NCBI RefSeq assembly: GCF_002019605.1
Contig: NZ_KV917368.1
Location: 3,131,517-3,195,516 of the forward strand
Reading direction: 5' to 3'
Length of the DNA: 64,000 bases
DNA from: Alkalihalobacterium alkalinitrilicum
GTDB lineage: Bacteria; Bacillota; Bacilli; Bacillales; Bacillaceae_F
Of this stretch, positions 9,807-18,916 are shown piece by piece. The translations under genes and the position numbers were made by a program. How positions within the stretch are numbered: position 1 is the stretch's first letter; each line of letters starts with the position of its first letter. A model generated the notes under the pieces. It did not search any database. It was given only the letters and a program-made list of their open reading frames with translations, and had not been told where the DNA came from.

Positions 9807-11468
9807 TTAACTAGACAGCATTTGTTCGTTTATTTCGTTTTTCGTATGAACATAGTGCTGCATCTTTCTCAGTTTTAGTGCCAGTTGTATTTCTAATGCA
9901 ACCTCAGAGTTTTCGAGATCAACTTCTAGTAATTTTGTTATCCTTTCAATACGATAAATGATTGTATTATAGTGGGTAAATAGTTTTTCAGCCGTCATCC
10001 GTATATTGCGATTACACTGAAAATAAGCCTCTAATGTTTCTAGATAACTACCACCTTTTTTCTGATCTAATTCAAGAGGACCTAATATTTCATTGATATA
10101 TCTAATTAACTCATCACTTTCTGGAAGCAAATAAAGGAAACGATACACATGAAGCTGATCAAAATAGATCATCCTGTTCATTTCATCATAATGTCCATAA
10201 ATGGAATACACCTTTTTGGCTTGATTGTAGCTATATTGGATCCGATTTATTTGATCTACTTCATCACCAATACACAATACAAACTCGCCTTCCAATTGCC
10301 TCATTTCAAGGAAACGCTCCGTCTCTTTATCAATTATTGTCATACTAGAACGAAGTAAATCTTTTGTATTTTCTATTAAGAGAAAGACTAATCTTTCATG
10401 TATGGTTGCAACTAGCAGCGTGCCGTTAATCATTCTTGTTACATTCTCTGTAAAACCGTGTAACTCATTTAAAAGAAGGTGTTTACTTTTTAAATCTAAT
10501 ATAAATACTTGAAACCATTTCTCTTCAAAATCAACACCGATGGAGTGACGTTGAATCTCAATTTCATTTTTTGTCGGCATATCCCCCAGCATTAAGTTTT
10601 TAACAAATTGATTTAAATACTTTCTTTCAATTTTCCTTTGCGTATTCCGATTCGCTATCTCCATGTTAAGCATCGTACTGATTTTTTCAATGGTGAGGTG
10701 ATCTACTTCTGTAAGTTGATAATTCGTTTCAATACAAGCGATAAAGGGAATATAATTCAAGATCCCTTTGCTAGTGAGTCGGGAGGAAAAACAGTAAAAT
10801 GACTCTTCACGTATTTTAATCTGACTAAGTCCTATTCCTGTTTTTGCTTCAATTGCTTGAACTGTATGTCGCAACTCTGTTTCATTCAACACATCTGACA
10901 TTAAAGGGGCGATGATATTTCCATCTAAATCATGAAGAACCACTGGATTTCCAATCATTTGTTCGAGTTCATAAATGATTTCTGGAATCCCTCTTCCTTC
11001 AATTATTAAATTTGTAAATTTCTGTATTCTATCATATAAAGTAATAATATGTTCAGACTCCTGGTAAAAAATTTCCTCCATCGCCACACGAATAATATCA
11101 GAGAATATAGCGGTTGGAGGTATTTCGACTACAGGAAAGTTCAACTCGTTAGCAATATCAATTAGGCTTTGGGGAATCGCAGGAATAAACCTCTGTATTT
11201 TAATTCCGATTCCTGCAACATTTTTATCATGTAATTTCTTTATTAGCTCGGCAAATTCATCAAGTTGATCACGAAATGGGTATCCCGTTGTCATAATAAA
11301 CTCTTGTGGCCTGACGAAATTTAAAACTTCAGGTGATCCTATGATATTTACCCGACTAATAACATTTGAACAACTTCCATCTCCCGCAATGATCCTTGCA
11401 CCTGCTAAAGGTTCAAGCTCTAATAAGCCATCAACCGTCAGACCTCGTCGATTGTATTGTTCCGTCAT
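9807..11468 (-). CDS. PucR-family transcriptional regulator
   Basis: 553 residues from the ATG at 11468 (site AGGTGG). The N-terminal PucR ligand-sensing domain (TVDGLLELEPLAGARIIAG onward, about 10-130) is followed by a GGDEF-like middle region. The C-terminal PucR helix-turn-helix is at about 495-540 (YFQCNRNIRMTAEKLFTHYN). PucR regulators control purine, ureide and other nitrogen-compound catabolism. Lying inside the run of catabolic genes, between the isochorismatase-type and amidase genes, it is the likely local regulator. Confidence 0.9.
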   Translation of the reverse strand: MTEQYNRRGLTVDGLLELEPLAGARIIAGDGSCSNVISRVNIIGSPEVLNFVRPQEFIMTTGYPFRDQLDEFAELIKKLHDKNVAGIGIKIQRFIPAIPQSLIDIANELNFPVVEIPPTAIFSDIIRVAMEEIFYQESEHIITLYDRIQKFTNLIIEGRGIPEIIYELEQMIGNPVVLHDLDGNIIAPLMSDVLNETELRHTVQAIEAKTGIGLSQIKIREESFYCFSSRLTSKGILNYIPFIACIETNYQLTEVDHLTIEKISTMLNMEIANRNTQRKIERKYLNQFVKNLMLGDMPTKNEIEIQRHSIGVDFEEKWFQVFILDLKSKHLLLNELHGFTENVTRMINGTLLVATIHERLVFLLIENTKDLLRSSMTIIDKETERFLEMRQLEGEFVLCIGDEVDQINRIQYSYNQAKKVYSIYGHYDEMNRMIYFDQLHVYRFLYLLPESDELIRYINEILGPLELDQKKGGSYLETLEAYFQCNRNIRMTAEKLFTHYNTIIYRIERITKLLEVDLENSEVALEIQLALKLRKMQHYVHTKNEINEQMLSS

Positions 11469-11651
11469 GACAACCACCTTCTATCGTCATAGTGTAGAAT
11501 TAATAAATTCACTTTCAACTAAGTTAATGAACTTCATACTTTTACTTTAAAGATTGAAAATACCTAAGCCGATGAGACAAATCATTTTGCCTACAATGGC
11601 TTATTTATCTTCGTGCACACACTACCAATAAACAACTTTTACCACTTCTCT

Positions 11652-12275
11652 TTAAGATGAATTGGCCTCATATACTAACCACTCCGCACTTTTCACAACT
11701 GCTCCGAAATGTCTCTTAATATTTAGCAAAGACGGTTCATATGCATCTGCCATCACACACGCTGTTGCATCTTCCACTAACACGACGTGATAATCTAAGT
11801 GGTGTGCATCTCGTGCGGTTGACTCCACACAAGTATTCGTGTTAATCCCAGTCAACACACATGTCTCCACCCCTAGCTGCTGAAGAAGTTCATGTAATGA
11901 AGTATTTACAAATCCACTGTATCTGTGCTTCCAGATGACCTTATCAGATGGAAGCGGCTGCAACATACCATACCATTTGCCCCCCCATGTACCTTGTCTA
12001 CAGCTATTTGGGTGCTTCATTGCTTTACGTCGGAAAGCCCACGCACCATTACCATCGTTTTCATCAGTATGCTGCATACCGATGAAAATAACTGGAATGT
12101 TTTTCAATCTAGCGGTTTTCACCATTCTACATATCGTTTTTTCAATGCGCTGTAATCGTTCCACCTCAAAACCTGCTTGGGCAAAAGCTCCATCTTTCGA
12201 AACAAAATCATTTTGCATATCGATGACCAGCAATGCTTGTTTTTTCTGTGTACATAAAAATTGAGGATCGTACAC
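11652..12275 (-). CDS. Isochorismatase-family cysteine hydrolase (biuret / N-carbamoyl amide hydrolase-like)
   Basis: 207 residues with a GTG start at 12275 behind AAGGAGGT. The Asp-Lys-Cys triad is present: D19 (LLVIDMQND), K116 (KVIWKHRYSGF) and C149 (GINTNTCVESTARDA), with the cis-peptide region before the cysteine. Family members include biuret hydrolase, N-carbamoylsarcosine amidase, ureidoacrylate amidase and nicotinamidase. Beside a cyanurate-hydrolase-family gene, biuret-like or carbamoyl substrates are most attractive, but this is inference. Confidence 0.88.
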   Translation of the reverse strand: MYDPQFLCTQKKQALLVIDMQNDFVSKDGAFAQAGFEVERLQRIEKTICRMVKTARLKNIPVIFIGMQHTDENDGNGAWAFRRKAMKHPNSCRQGTWGGKWYGMLQPLPSDKVIWKHRYSGFVNTSLHELLQQLGVETCVLTGINTNTCVESTARDAHHLDYHVVLVEDATACVMADAYEPSLLNIKRHFGAVVKSAEWLVYEANSS

Positions 12276-12308
12276 AAACCTTACCTCCTTTTTGGATGAA
12301 TGACAGAA

Positions 12309-12328
12309 GGTCTATTTATTTAGACCTC
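12309..12328. repeat. Short inverted repeat between SBP and isochorismatase genes
   Basis: AGGTCTA and TAGACCT arms with a 6-base loop in the 70-bp gap. No T-run follows on either strand, so at most an attenuator or mRNA-processing hairpin. Confidence 0.3.
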
Positions 12329-12345
12329 CTCAATGATCACCCTAA

Positions 12346-13419
12346 TTATTCCGCCATAAAGTATTCATTTGTGTAGTACCTCTCTAATTCGTATCTCTCA
12401 CTAATTAAACTACTTACTTCAAGAATATCAAGTGTGTCGATCATGTTTTGTTCGGACATATAACCATAAGGTACATCATCAAAAGCGGCAATCTCTTCAA
12501 ATAGTTCAATTTGAAGAAGAACAATTTCTTCATCGACTGCTTCTGGGAATAAATCTTTCACAATGGCAACAGCTTCTTCTTTATTTTCAAATGTATAGGC
12601 AAATGCTTCATCTAGGGCAGCTAAGAAACGCTTCGTTGTATTTGGGTTCCCATCTAGAAATCTAGTATTTCCAATGATTGATAAACCAGCTAAATCATAA
12701 CCAAAGTCTGCTAAGTATAACGGTGTTAGTTCCACACCTAATTCCTTTTCAAAGATTGGATATTCATTTGACGAAAAGATCGCTACAGCATCGACTTCCT
12801 TATTTAAAAATAATCCATTTCGCGCTGAACTTTCCACTTGAACTGGGGTCACTGCTGAATCATCGACTCCATTGCTTTCCAAGAAAAATGGATAAATATT
12901 TGTAAATGTTGAAGCAATCGACATCGCAATCCTTTTTCCTTCTAAATCTTTCGGAGTTTCTACTGGTGTCTCTGGGTGAGAAGCAATAATAATGGGGGAA
13001 CGAGTAGTATAAGTTGCAATCATCCGAATAGGCATTCCTTCAGCTATACCTTGAGAAGGCTCAACTGTTGACGTAACTCCAAAATCATCTTGCCCTTGCG
13101 CAATGGCTTGCATCGTATTCGTTGATCCATTCCCTTCTAACACTTCAACATTCAAACCGTATTTTTCAAATATACCTTTTTCCACCGCGACATAAAAAGG
13201 TGAGAACTCGCCTTTAAAGCGCCAGTTCAGACGCAATGTAATATCAGTGACTTCTGGCTCTCCTAAAATTTCAGTATCACCATTAGTTTCTCCCGATCCT
13301 ACTTCTTCATCAGGCTCAGTAGCAACAGAACCAGAGCTCGTATCATTAGAAGAACCACATGCAACAAGGAAAAATACAGTAGCTATCATCAAAACAAATA
13401 GTTGAATAGATTTTTTCAT
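12346..13419 (-). CDS. ABC transporter substrate-binding lipoprotein, NMT1/THI5-like
   Basis: 357 residues from the ATG at 13419 (site GGAGGG). A lipoprotein signal peptide ends at C21 (lipobox LVAC), followed by a Ser/Gly/Glu-rich linker to about residue 55. The rest is an NMT1/THI5-type periplasmic-binding fold: DITLRLNWRFKGEFSPFYVA, then a helix GIFEKYGL and the DFGVTSTVE ligand loop. Relatives bind hydroxymethylpyrimidine precursors, riboflavin, sulfonates or other small heterocycles. It sits immediately after the ATPase gene. The ligand is not known; a pyrimidine- or triazine-like ring is the contextual guess. Confidence 0.88.
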   Translation of the reverse strand: MKKSIQLFVLMIATVFFLVACGSSNDTSSGSVATEPDEEVGSGETNGDTEILGEPEVTDITLRLNWRFKGEFSPFYVAVEKGIFEKYGLNVEVLEGNGSTNTMQAIAQGQDDFGVTSTVEPSQGIAEGMPIRMIATYTTRSPIIIASHPETPVETPKDLEGKRIAMSIASTFTNIYPFFLESNGVDDSAVTPVQVESSARNGLFLNKEVDAVAIFSSNEYPIFEKELGVELTPLYLADFGYDLAGLSIIGNTRFLDGNPNTTKRFLAALDEAFAYTFENKEEAVAIVKDLFPEAVDEEIVLLQIELFEEIAAFDDVPYGYMSEQNMIDTLDILEVSSLISERYELERYYTNEYFMAE

Positions 13420-13448
13420 TTTTGACCCTCCTCGATTAACTCTAGACA

Positions 13449-14243
13449 TTAAGCTTCAGCCAAAATTCCTTGCGTTTTAAAAATACTGCGGATAACTCCT
13501 ACTTGCTTACTAAATTCAGGATGTAGCCTTGAATCACCATTTCTTGGCACAGGTAATTCAATCGGAATTTCCTTTAAAATGGTTCCAGGTCTTTCTGACA
13601 TGACAACAACTCGATTCGATAGGAACACGGCCTCTTCAATACTATGGGTAATGAAGATCGTCGTGAATCCGTACTTATTCGAAAGTTTCAACAAATCGTA
13701 CATCATTTGTTCTCTAGTTAGCGCATCTAATGCTCCGAACGGCTCATCCATTAACAAAAGCTTCGGATCTTGAATTAACGCTCGGCAAATCGAAACTCTT
13801 TGCCTCATTCCACCAGATAGCTCATGGGGATATTTATCTTCAAAACCTTTGAGACCAACTGCTTCCAATAAATCCATCGCTTTCGATTTATTCGTTTGAC
13901 GATTAGGACGATCAAACCATGTTAATCCCTTTACTTCAAGAGGAAATAATACATTTTCTAAGATGGTTCGCCACGCAAGTAATACGTCCTTTTGGAAAAC
14001 AACAGCAGCACCTTCTGCAATTTTTTTAAGTGGTTTATCATTGATATGGACTTTTCCACTTGTTGGTTTATCTAGGCCGGCGATGATTCGCATGATTGTA
14101 CTTTTCCCACATCCACTTGGACCAACAACCGATACAAATTCCCCAGGTTCAACAGCTAAATGAATACTACGTAAGGCTTGGACTGATCCAGTTTTCGTGT
14201 TAAAAATCTTCTCGACATGTGAGAGGGCTAATTTCGTAGACAT
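13449..14243 (-). CDS. ABC transporter ATP-binding protein, SsuB/TauB/ThiZ type
   Basis: 264 residues. Walker A GPSGCGKST, Q-loop in VVFQKDVLLAW, signature LSGGMRQRVSICRAL, Walker B LLLMDEPFGALD and the H-switch ITHSIEEA are all present. The start ATG at 14243 follows GGAGGAGG and directly abuts the stop of the permease gene. It energises the importer built from the flanking permease and lipoprotein. Confidence 0.95.
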   Translation of the reverse strand: MSTKLALSHVEKIFNTKTGSVQALRSIHLAVEPGEFVSVVGPSGCGKSTIMRIIAGLDKPTSGKVHINDKPLKKIAEGAAVVFQKDVLLAWRTILENVLFPLEVKGLTWFDRPNRQTNKSKAMDLLEAVGLKGFEDKYPHELSGGMRQRVSICRALIQDPKLLLMDEPFGALDALTREQMMYDLLKLSNKYGFTTIFITHSIEEAVFLSNRVVVMSERPGTILKEIPIELPVPRNGDSRLHPEFSKQVGVIRSIFKTQGILAEA

Positions 14244-15071
14244 TTATTTTCCTCCTCCTGCTTTATTGGCATGGTACCAAGGCATAAATACTTTCTCCAT
14301 CAGATGCACAAAGAAGAATAATAACATTCCGATTATGGCAAGTGTTAGTAGTGTGGCAAATACGAGTGGCGTATCAAGTCTAGCATTAGCCGTGAGTTGT
14401 AAATAACCTAGGCCTCGCTCAGAAGCAACGAACTCTCCAACAATCGCACCAACGACAGCTAGTGTAATCCCTACTTTAAATCCACCAAATAAATGCGGAA
14501 GAGCATTCGGTAACCGTAAGTAAAAAAAGATTTTCCATTCAGAAATACCTATTGACTTCCCTAAATCATGCATATCCTTATCCAGTGACCGAAAACCGAC
14601 GACCGAATTGATGACGATAGGGAAAAATGAAATTAAGCAAGCGAGTATAACCTTTGTTGTTAAACCGTAGCCAAACCAGATCACTAAAATCGGTGCAATG
14701 GATACCATCGGAATACATTGAATTCCAATAAGTATAGGGTAAAGTGAGTTTGCTAAATAGCGAGAATACACAATAGAGACCGCTAACGGGACACCGATGA
14801 CTAAACTTAAACCAAATCCGAGTAGCACCTCTGTTAAAGTAGTGAGAGAGTGATTGAATAACATATGAAAATCCGTTATAAAACGACCAATAATATCGAC
14901 AGGAGAAGGTAAAATATATCTCGGTATCTCAAGCAAGCTTGTTAGAAATTGCCATATTGAAAGTAGACCCACTAACGTTAACGTTGCCCAAAGCGATTGA
15001 GGAAGATGGATCTTTCTTTTTTCCTTTTTATAAGATTGATTTATGACATCTACTTCAGGTTTTGTCTGCAT
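14244..15071 (-). CDS. ABC transporter permease, SsuC/TauC/ThiX type
   Basis: 275 residues with about six hydrophobic segments and a cytoplasmic N-terminal tail. The BPD-type EAA loop is at about 176-200 (GISEWKIFFYLRLPNALPH), where the ATPase docks. The start ATG at 15071 follows GGAGGG and lies 13 bp after the amidohydrolase stop. One permease gene implies a homodimer, as in SsuC. Confidence 0.93.
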   Translation of the reverse strand: MQTKPEVDVINQSYKKEKRKIHLPQSLWATLTLVGLLSIWQFLTSLLEIPRYILPSPVDIIGRFITDFHMLFNHSLTTLTEVLLGFGLSLVIGVPLAVSIVYSRYLANSLYPILIGIQCIPMVSIAPILVIWFGYGLTTKVILACLISFFPIVINSVVGFRSLDKDMHDLGKSIGISEWKIFFYLRLPNALPHLFGGFKVGITLAVVGAIVGEFVASERGLGYLQLTANARLDTPLVFATLLTLAIIGMLLFFFVHLMEKVFMPWYHANKAGGGK

Positions 15072-15084
15072 CTTGACCCTCCTT

Positions 15085-16098
15085 TCAATTTTTCCTCAGA
15101 AGAAATGAATTCCTCTCCTCTATAATGGCTTCAGCCAATAGCTCTGTGTTCGTTAACCCTTCTTCTAACTTAAAGTGGTTAGCTACTTGATTGAGCGCTT
15201 GTTTAACTCTTGGATGATTCGGTGCTGTTTTTAACCAACTTATAATCTGGTTGATTTCCTGTGGTTCATAGAACCGCGATACATAGGCGAGTAGCTGACC
15301 ATATTGCAGCATGTTCCCGCTACCGAGTGGATTAAAATAGTCTCTTAAATTATCCGAGCCAAGCTGAATTTTAACACCAGCTGCTGCCAACTCTTTGACT
15401 CTCGTTAATGACCTAGTCGCAATCGCGGTTGGACAAGTTGTTACAGTCATGCCCGAGTGGGCCACAGCAGCAATCGTGTCGATTGCGAGATCATCATCGA
15501 CATTTGCGAGTGAGCAGCAATGAATCGCTGTCACCTTCTCGCCTAATTGTTCTTCTGTCACTCGCTTAGCTAGATACGGTAGATTAAAATCATCTGGTCT
15601 TCCCGTTTCATCAGTATGAAATTCGATCCAATCGATATCAGTTGTCTCAGCAAGGCTAAGAATTTTATCAATATGGCCCCTACCACTTTGGTCCATACTC
15701 GTGTGGCCACCGATTCCGTTTACGCCCATCGTCAATGCTTCTTTTAATAACACTTCTGTTTCAGGGAAACGATCGAAACCTTCCTGATTAAAGGCAATAA
15801 GATCGATAACGATACGATCCTTCCACTCCTGTTGCACTTCAAGTAAAGCCTCAATCGCCCGTAGTTCAAAAAGGGGATCCACATCAACATGGGTTCTAAC
15901 ATAAGCCGTTTGGTATTTATACATTTTTTCTAATGCAAAATTTGCCGCTTGTTTAATTTCATCTTTTGTCATTAACATCTTCGCTTCTCTTGTCCACTCT
16001 GCTCGAACTGGAGCAGGTGCATCCTTATACACGTAAGTGGGTGATAAGAAACCCTTGTCAATATGAGCGTGATAGTTCATCCAGCCTGAGAATGTCAT
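15085..16098 (-). CDS. Cytosine deaminase-like metal-dependent amidohydrolase
   Basis: 337 residues, COG0402/CodA-like. The metal and catalytic set of the cytosine deaminase group is readable: H10 and H12 (HAHIDKGF), H161 with E164 (FHTDE), H193 (AIHCCSLA) and D249 (GSDNLRD), plus the glycine turn GIGGHTSMDQ. This group also includes ring deaminases such as AtzC. It probably removes an exocyclic amine or opens an amide on the imported ring (inference). The start overlaps the ring-opening hydrolase stop by 4 bp, indicating tight translational coupling. Confidence 0.88.
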   Translation of the reverse strand: MTFSGWMNYHAHIDKGFLSPTYVYKDAPAPVRAEWTREAKMLMTKDEIKQAANFALEKMYKYQTAYVRTHVDVDPLFELRAIEALLEVQQEWKDRIVIDLIAFNQEGFDRFPETEVLLKEALTMGVNGIGGHTSMDQSGRGHIDKILSLAETTDIDWIEFHTDETGRPDDFNLPYLAKRVTEEQLGEKVTAIHCCSLANVDDDLAIDTIAAVAHSGMTVTTCPTAIATRSLTRVKELAAAGVKIQLGSDNLRDYFNPLGSGNMLQYGQLLAYVSRFYEPQEINQIISWLKTAPNHPRVKQALNQVANHFKLEEGLTNTELLAEAIIEERNSFLLRKN

Positions 16099-17135
16099 CG
16101 AATCCCTCCTACGCGAATAATGGGTGCAACAAGATTAGATCCTTGAGGTCCTTGATGTTCTGAACCTGCCGAACATAATATTCTCGTCTCTCCAATTAAA
16201 CTACCGACTACAGCATTCGCAACTGCTTTTGCTAGAATACCAGAATGCATCGCTAAAGCATCCGAATGCATCGTATGTCGTCTCCCTCTCACTTCTCCAA
16301 TAGCATCCGCTCCTGCATTGACAAATACTTGAACGATCTGATCTTTTTGTTCCTCTGTTAAAAATGATATACAATCGAGCCCTGCATCCTGAAATGACTC
16401 GACTAACCCTTCTAAATCAAGAGCATCTTTCATCACACCAGCACCAATGTAAAGGTCACTCGTTGATGAACTTGAGTTCCCCATAACGATGATCCGCACT
16501 GCCACCTGTTCCTGTCCTGCCGATACAGACGTTTTTAAAGAATAGAGAGAATGATCTTCATTAATACTCGCTTCAGTTATCCCTTCTCGATCAATTTCCT
16601 TTAAAGCTACAGCTGAACCGAGAGCAGACGCTGCTTTTGCTCGACTTCCTCCAACTCCCCAAGGACATTTCACTTCCACACATTTCACATCTTCAATTGA
16701 TTCAATTCCAGCTGCTTTCATTGCTTTTTCCACCGCTTCAGTAACAAGATCTAACTGCGTAAGCGTACCTATCTCATCTTTTTCTAGTACTCTTGTATCA
16801 GCAACGCCAAATGCAAATCGTTTATCACCCGTACTCGGTTTTTCATCTTCTTTTTCGATAAATAATGTATAATGTGGGGTCATTAACCCTCCTGTTTTTC
16901 CAATCATCATCATCGGGATCGTATCAAAAACTTCTTGATAACTAATACCCAATTTTTCAGATAATAATACTTGGAAAGCTAACGTCGCGTATCCTCTTGC
17001 ATAACCATCTCCTTCAGTTTGAGCAATAACTGCTTTAATATTTTGAGCTTCAATCACATTTTCAGTTAGTAGTTTTTCTAGTTTTGACACATCTCCTGGA
17101 TGTTCCATATCACAGCGAATTAATTGGTAATTCAT
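16095..17135 (-). CDS. Ring-opening amidohydrolase, divergent member of the cyanuric acid hydrolase/barbiturase family
   Basis: 346 residues from the ATG at 17135 (AAAGAGGTG six bases upstream; the GTG three codons earlier lies inside that site). The three-repeat fold is recognisable from TPHYTLF, VKCPWGVG, VRGRRHTM and SEHQGPQG. The family uses three Lys-Ser pairs. Here the middle pair survives (K156 and the serines at 221-224). The lysine of the first repeat is Q39 (AQTEGDG), its serine position falls in IGKTGG (78-83), and the third-repeat lysine is N273, although S322 is kept. Cyanurate or barbiturate activity is therefore doubtful. First gene of the run. Confidence 0.85.
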   Translation of the reverse strand: MNYQLIRCDMEHPGDVSKLEKLLTENVIEAQNIKAVIAQTEGDGYARGYATLAFQVLLSEKLGISYQEVFDTIPMMMIGKTGGLMTPHYTLFIEKEDEKPSTGDKRFAFGVADTRVLEKDEIGTLTQLDLVTEAVEKAMKAAGIESIEDVKCVEVKCPWGVGGSRAKAASALGSAVALKEIDREGITEASINEDHSLYSLKTSVSAGQEQVAVRIIVMGNSSSSTSDLYIGAGVMKDALDLEGLVESFQDAGLDCISFLTEEQKDQIVQVFVNAGADAIGEVRGRRHTMHSDALAMHSGILAKAVANAVVGSLIGETRILCSAGSEHQGPQGSNLVAPIIRVGGIR

Positions 17136-17160
17136 GTTATACACCTCTTTTTAAATGTTG

Positions 17161-17522
17161 TGTTTTCTTGTATTTACATCTTATCAAGTACATAAAGAGG
17201 AGTAATTAGCATGAATTCACAAGAAATATGGGTTACTTTTTATAGATTTGTACCAATTATATGAATTGTTGTTATATTATCTCCACAATGTTGTCAGAAT
17301 TCCTCCCACAATACCTCTTTCTCCCATATGTTTACAGACACAAAACGCCCATATTATTTTCACCTTTCTCCTAAAATGATTTTATATTAAGCCCTTTTTC
17401 AAAAATTCTTGTTTTCGCTATTGAACTAATCTATTTCCAAAGAGGAAACCTCACGCTACAAGGTGAAATTTTTCAATGTACTTCAGAAGCAACAGCTGAA
17501 TATCATACTTAGAAAGAAAAAC
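17161..17522. other. Upstream region of the catabolic locus
   Basis: AT-rich stretch that must hold the promoter of the minus-strand ring-opening amidohydrolase gene. I could not pick a convincing -35/-10 pair. A plus-strand 17-codon ATG frame at 17211 with an AGGAG in front is noted but not called. Confidence 0.4.
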
Positions 17523-17563
17523 AAAAAGGCTGCCAATAGTCGAGTTGACTTTTTGACAGCCTT
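17523..17563 (-). terminator. Terminator of the ZIP-type gene
   Basis: AAGGCTGtCAA ... TTGGCAGCCTT stem as read on the minus strand, with a nested AGTC/GACT hairpin, followed by TTTTTGTTTTT on that strand. It lies about 140 bp past the stop at 17702. Confidence 0.75.
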
Positions 17564-17701
17564 ATAAATCTAATAGATATAAAGTTAAACCGTTCCTCTT
17601 GAAGGGCATACATTATATTTTCTGGATTAGGTTTATACCAGTAATCAGGACAAAAATTTCTAAAATATTATCAAGGGAAAGAAACCTTCCAAAGTACACC
17701 T

Positions 17702-18457
17702 TTATATATAATGGAGCCACAACGAAATAAAGACGCCAATCGCAGTTACAAACCCTACCGTTGGTCCCCCTTCTTTATAAGCCTCAGGCATCATCGTTGA
17801 AGCAAGCATCGCAATAATTGCTCCACCAGCAAGGCAACTGACAATCGCTTTAATGCTATTAGAAGCAGCTTCTAATAGTGTCGCCCCCGCTAAAGCACTT
17901 AATGCTGAGAAAAAAACAACGAGACTCCACATGACGATAATTTTTTTCTTTGAAAATCCACTTTGTCGTAAACCAACTGTACTAGAAAGACCTTCAGGAA
18001 TGTTACTTATAAAAACTGAGACAACGAGAGCTAGGCTAACCGATTCACCACCGATTAAACTCATGCCAATTATCGCTGATTCAGGCAGCGTGTCCATAAC
18101 ACTTCCTATAAATATCCCCATCCCAGAAGTTTTTCCAACCTCCTGCTGCTCTGAATCCTTAATCAACTTTCGATCCACTCTTTTTCGCTCGTGTCCTCCC
18201 CCTTTATGAGAAATAAAATAGTCTAGTATAGTAAAGAGTAATGCTCCACCTAAAAAACCAATGGCCACTTCTTTAAAACCGCTTATTTCTAAGGATTCCT
18301 CTAATAACTCATAAGTTGTCGCACCAATTAGCGCCCCTGTCCCAAGTGCCATTATATAACCAATGATGCGTTTTGGAATTGAGAATTTCAGTGCTAATAT
18401 CGCTCCAAACAATGTAGCTGATGCTGCAAGTGTCCCCCAAAAAAGGGCATTCCACAT
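17702..18457 (-). CDS. ZIP-family metal transporter
   Basis: 251 residues from the ATG at 18457 (MWNALFWG; GGAGG nine bases upstream). About eight hydrophobic segments. A cytoplasmic charged loop lies near 90-120 (SHKGGGHERKRVDRK) between TM3 and TM4. TM4 carries DTLPESAI, and the next helices carry SNIPEGLSS and a late MMPEAYKEGG, the P-E patterns of ZIP transporters. Likely imports or equilibrates Zn2+ or another divalent metal across the cell membrane. Specificity cannot be read. Confidence 0.8.
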   Translation of the reverse strand: MWNALFWGTLAASATLFGAILALKFSIPKRIIGYIMALGTGALIGATTYELLEESLEISGFKEVAIGFLGGALLFTILDYFISHKGGGHERKRVDRKLIKDSEQQEVGKTSGMGIFIGSVMDTLPESAIIGMSLIGGESVSLALVVSVFISNIPEGLSSTVGLRQSGFSKKKIIVMWSLVVFFSALSALAGATLLEAASNSIKAIVSCLAGGAIIAMLASTMMPEAYKEGGPTVGFVTAIGVFISLWLHYI

Positions 18458-18683
18458 ATGGAAACGCCTCCTATAAGTAAACTTGAAATAATCCAATACC
18501 ATATTGAATGAAATCGTCATATTCCATTTGATACAACTCGTTGCTTCATGCTTTTCAAGAATAGGTAAGCATGCAAATTATTCCATGGCTTTTTTTTATT
18601 GTTTATAGTTTGTAAAGATTTTATGCGGGTGGTGTTTATTGCGGTGAGTAAAGCAATATCGAAAGAATGTAGCCGACCTTGCA

Positions 18684-18726
18684 TAAAAAAAAGAAGCAAT
18701 GAACCTTTATTGGGTTCCTGCTTCTT
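18684..18726 (-). terminator. Terminator, minus strand
   Basis: AAGAAGCA and GAACC arms pair with GGGTTC and TGCTTCTT; on the minus strand the hairpin is followed by eight T residues. It probably ends the transcript of the helical protein gene at 18917-19354. Confidence 0.75.
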
Positions 18727-18916
18727 GTCCTTAATACAACTCAATTTCCGTTACGCATTCCACATGTTTAGACTTTCGTTCACCACATTACTTTTACCAG
18801 TAATTATCTATAAAAGGATTTCTTCCCAATTAGGTGGTTGTCCAACTTAAGCTTATTACAAAGTAATGGGTATAATCTAAATAGTTTTATTCTCTCAAAA
18901 AGATCTGTTATTCTCT

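Noticed and set aside
16095-17135. Naming the gene cyanuric acid amidohydrolase
   Set aside because: Two of three Lys positions and one Ser region differ from the family pattern, so the specific name is not supported.
17211-17264. 17-codon plus-strand ATG frame with AGGAG in front
   Set aside because: Very short and opposite to the catabolic operon leader; no other support.
18517-18850. Overlapping plus and minus frames between the ZIP gene and the helical-protein gene
   Set aside because: No ribosome binding site, low-complexity composition, and they span a terminator hairpin.
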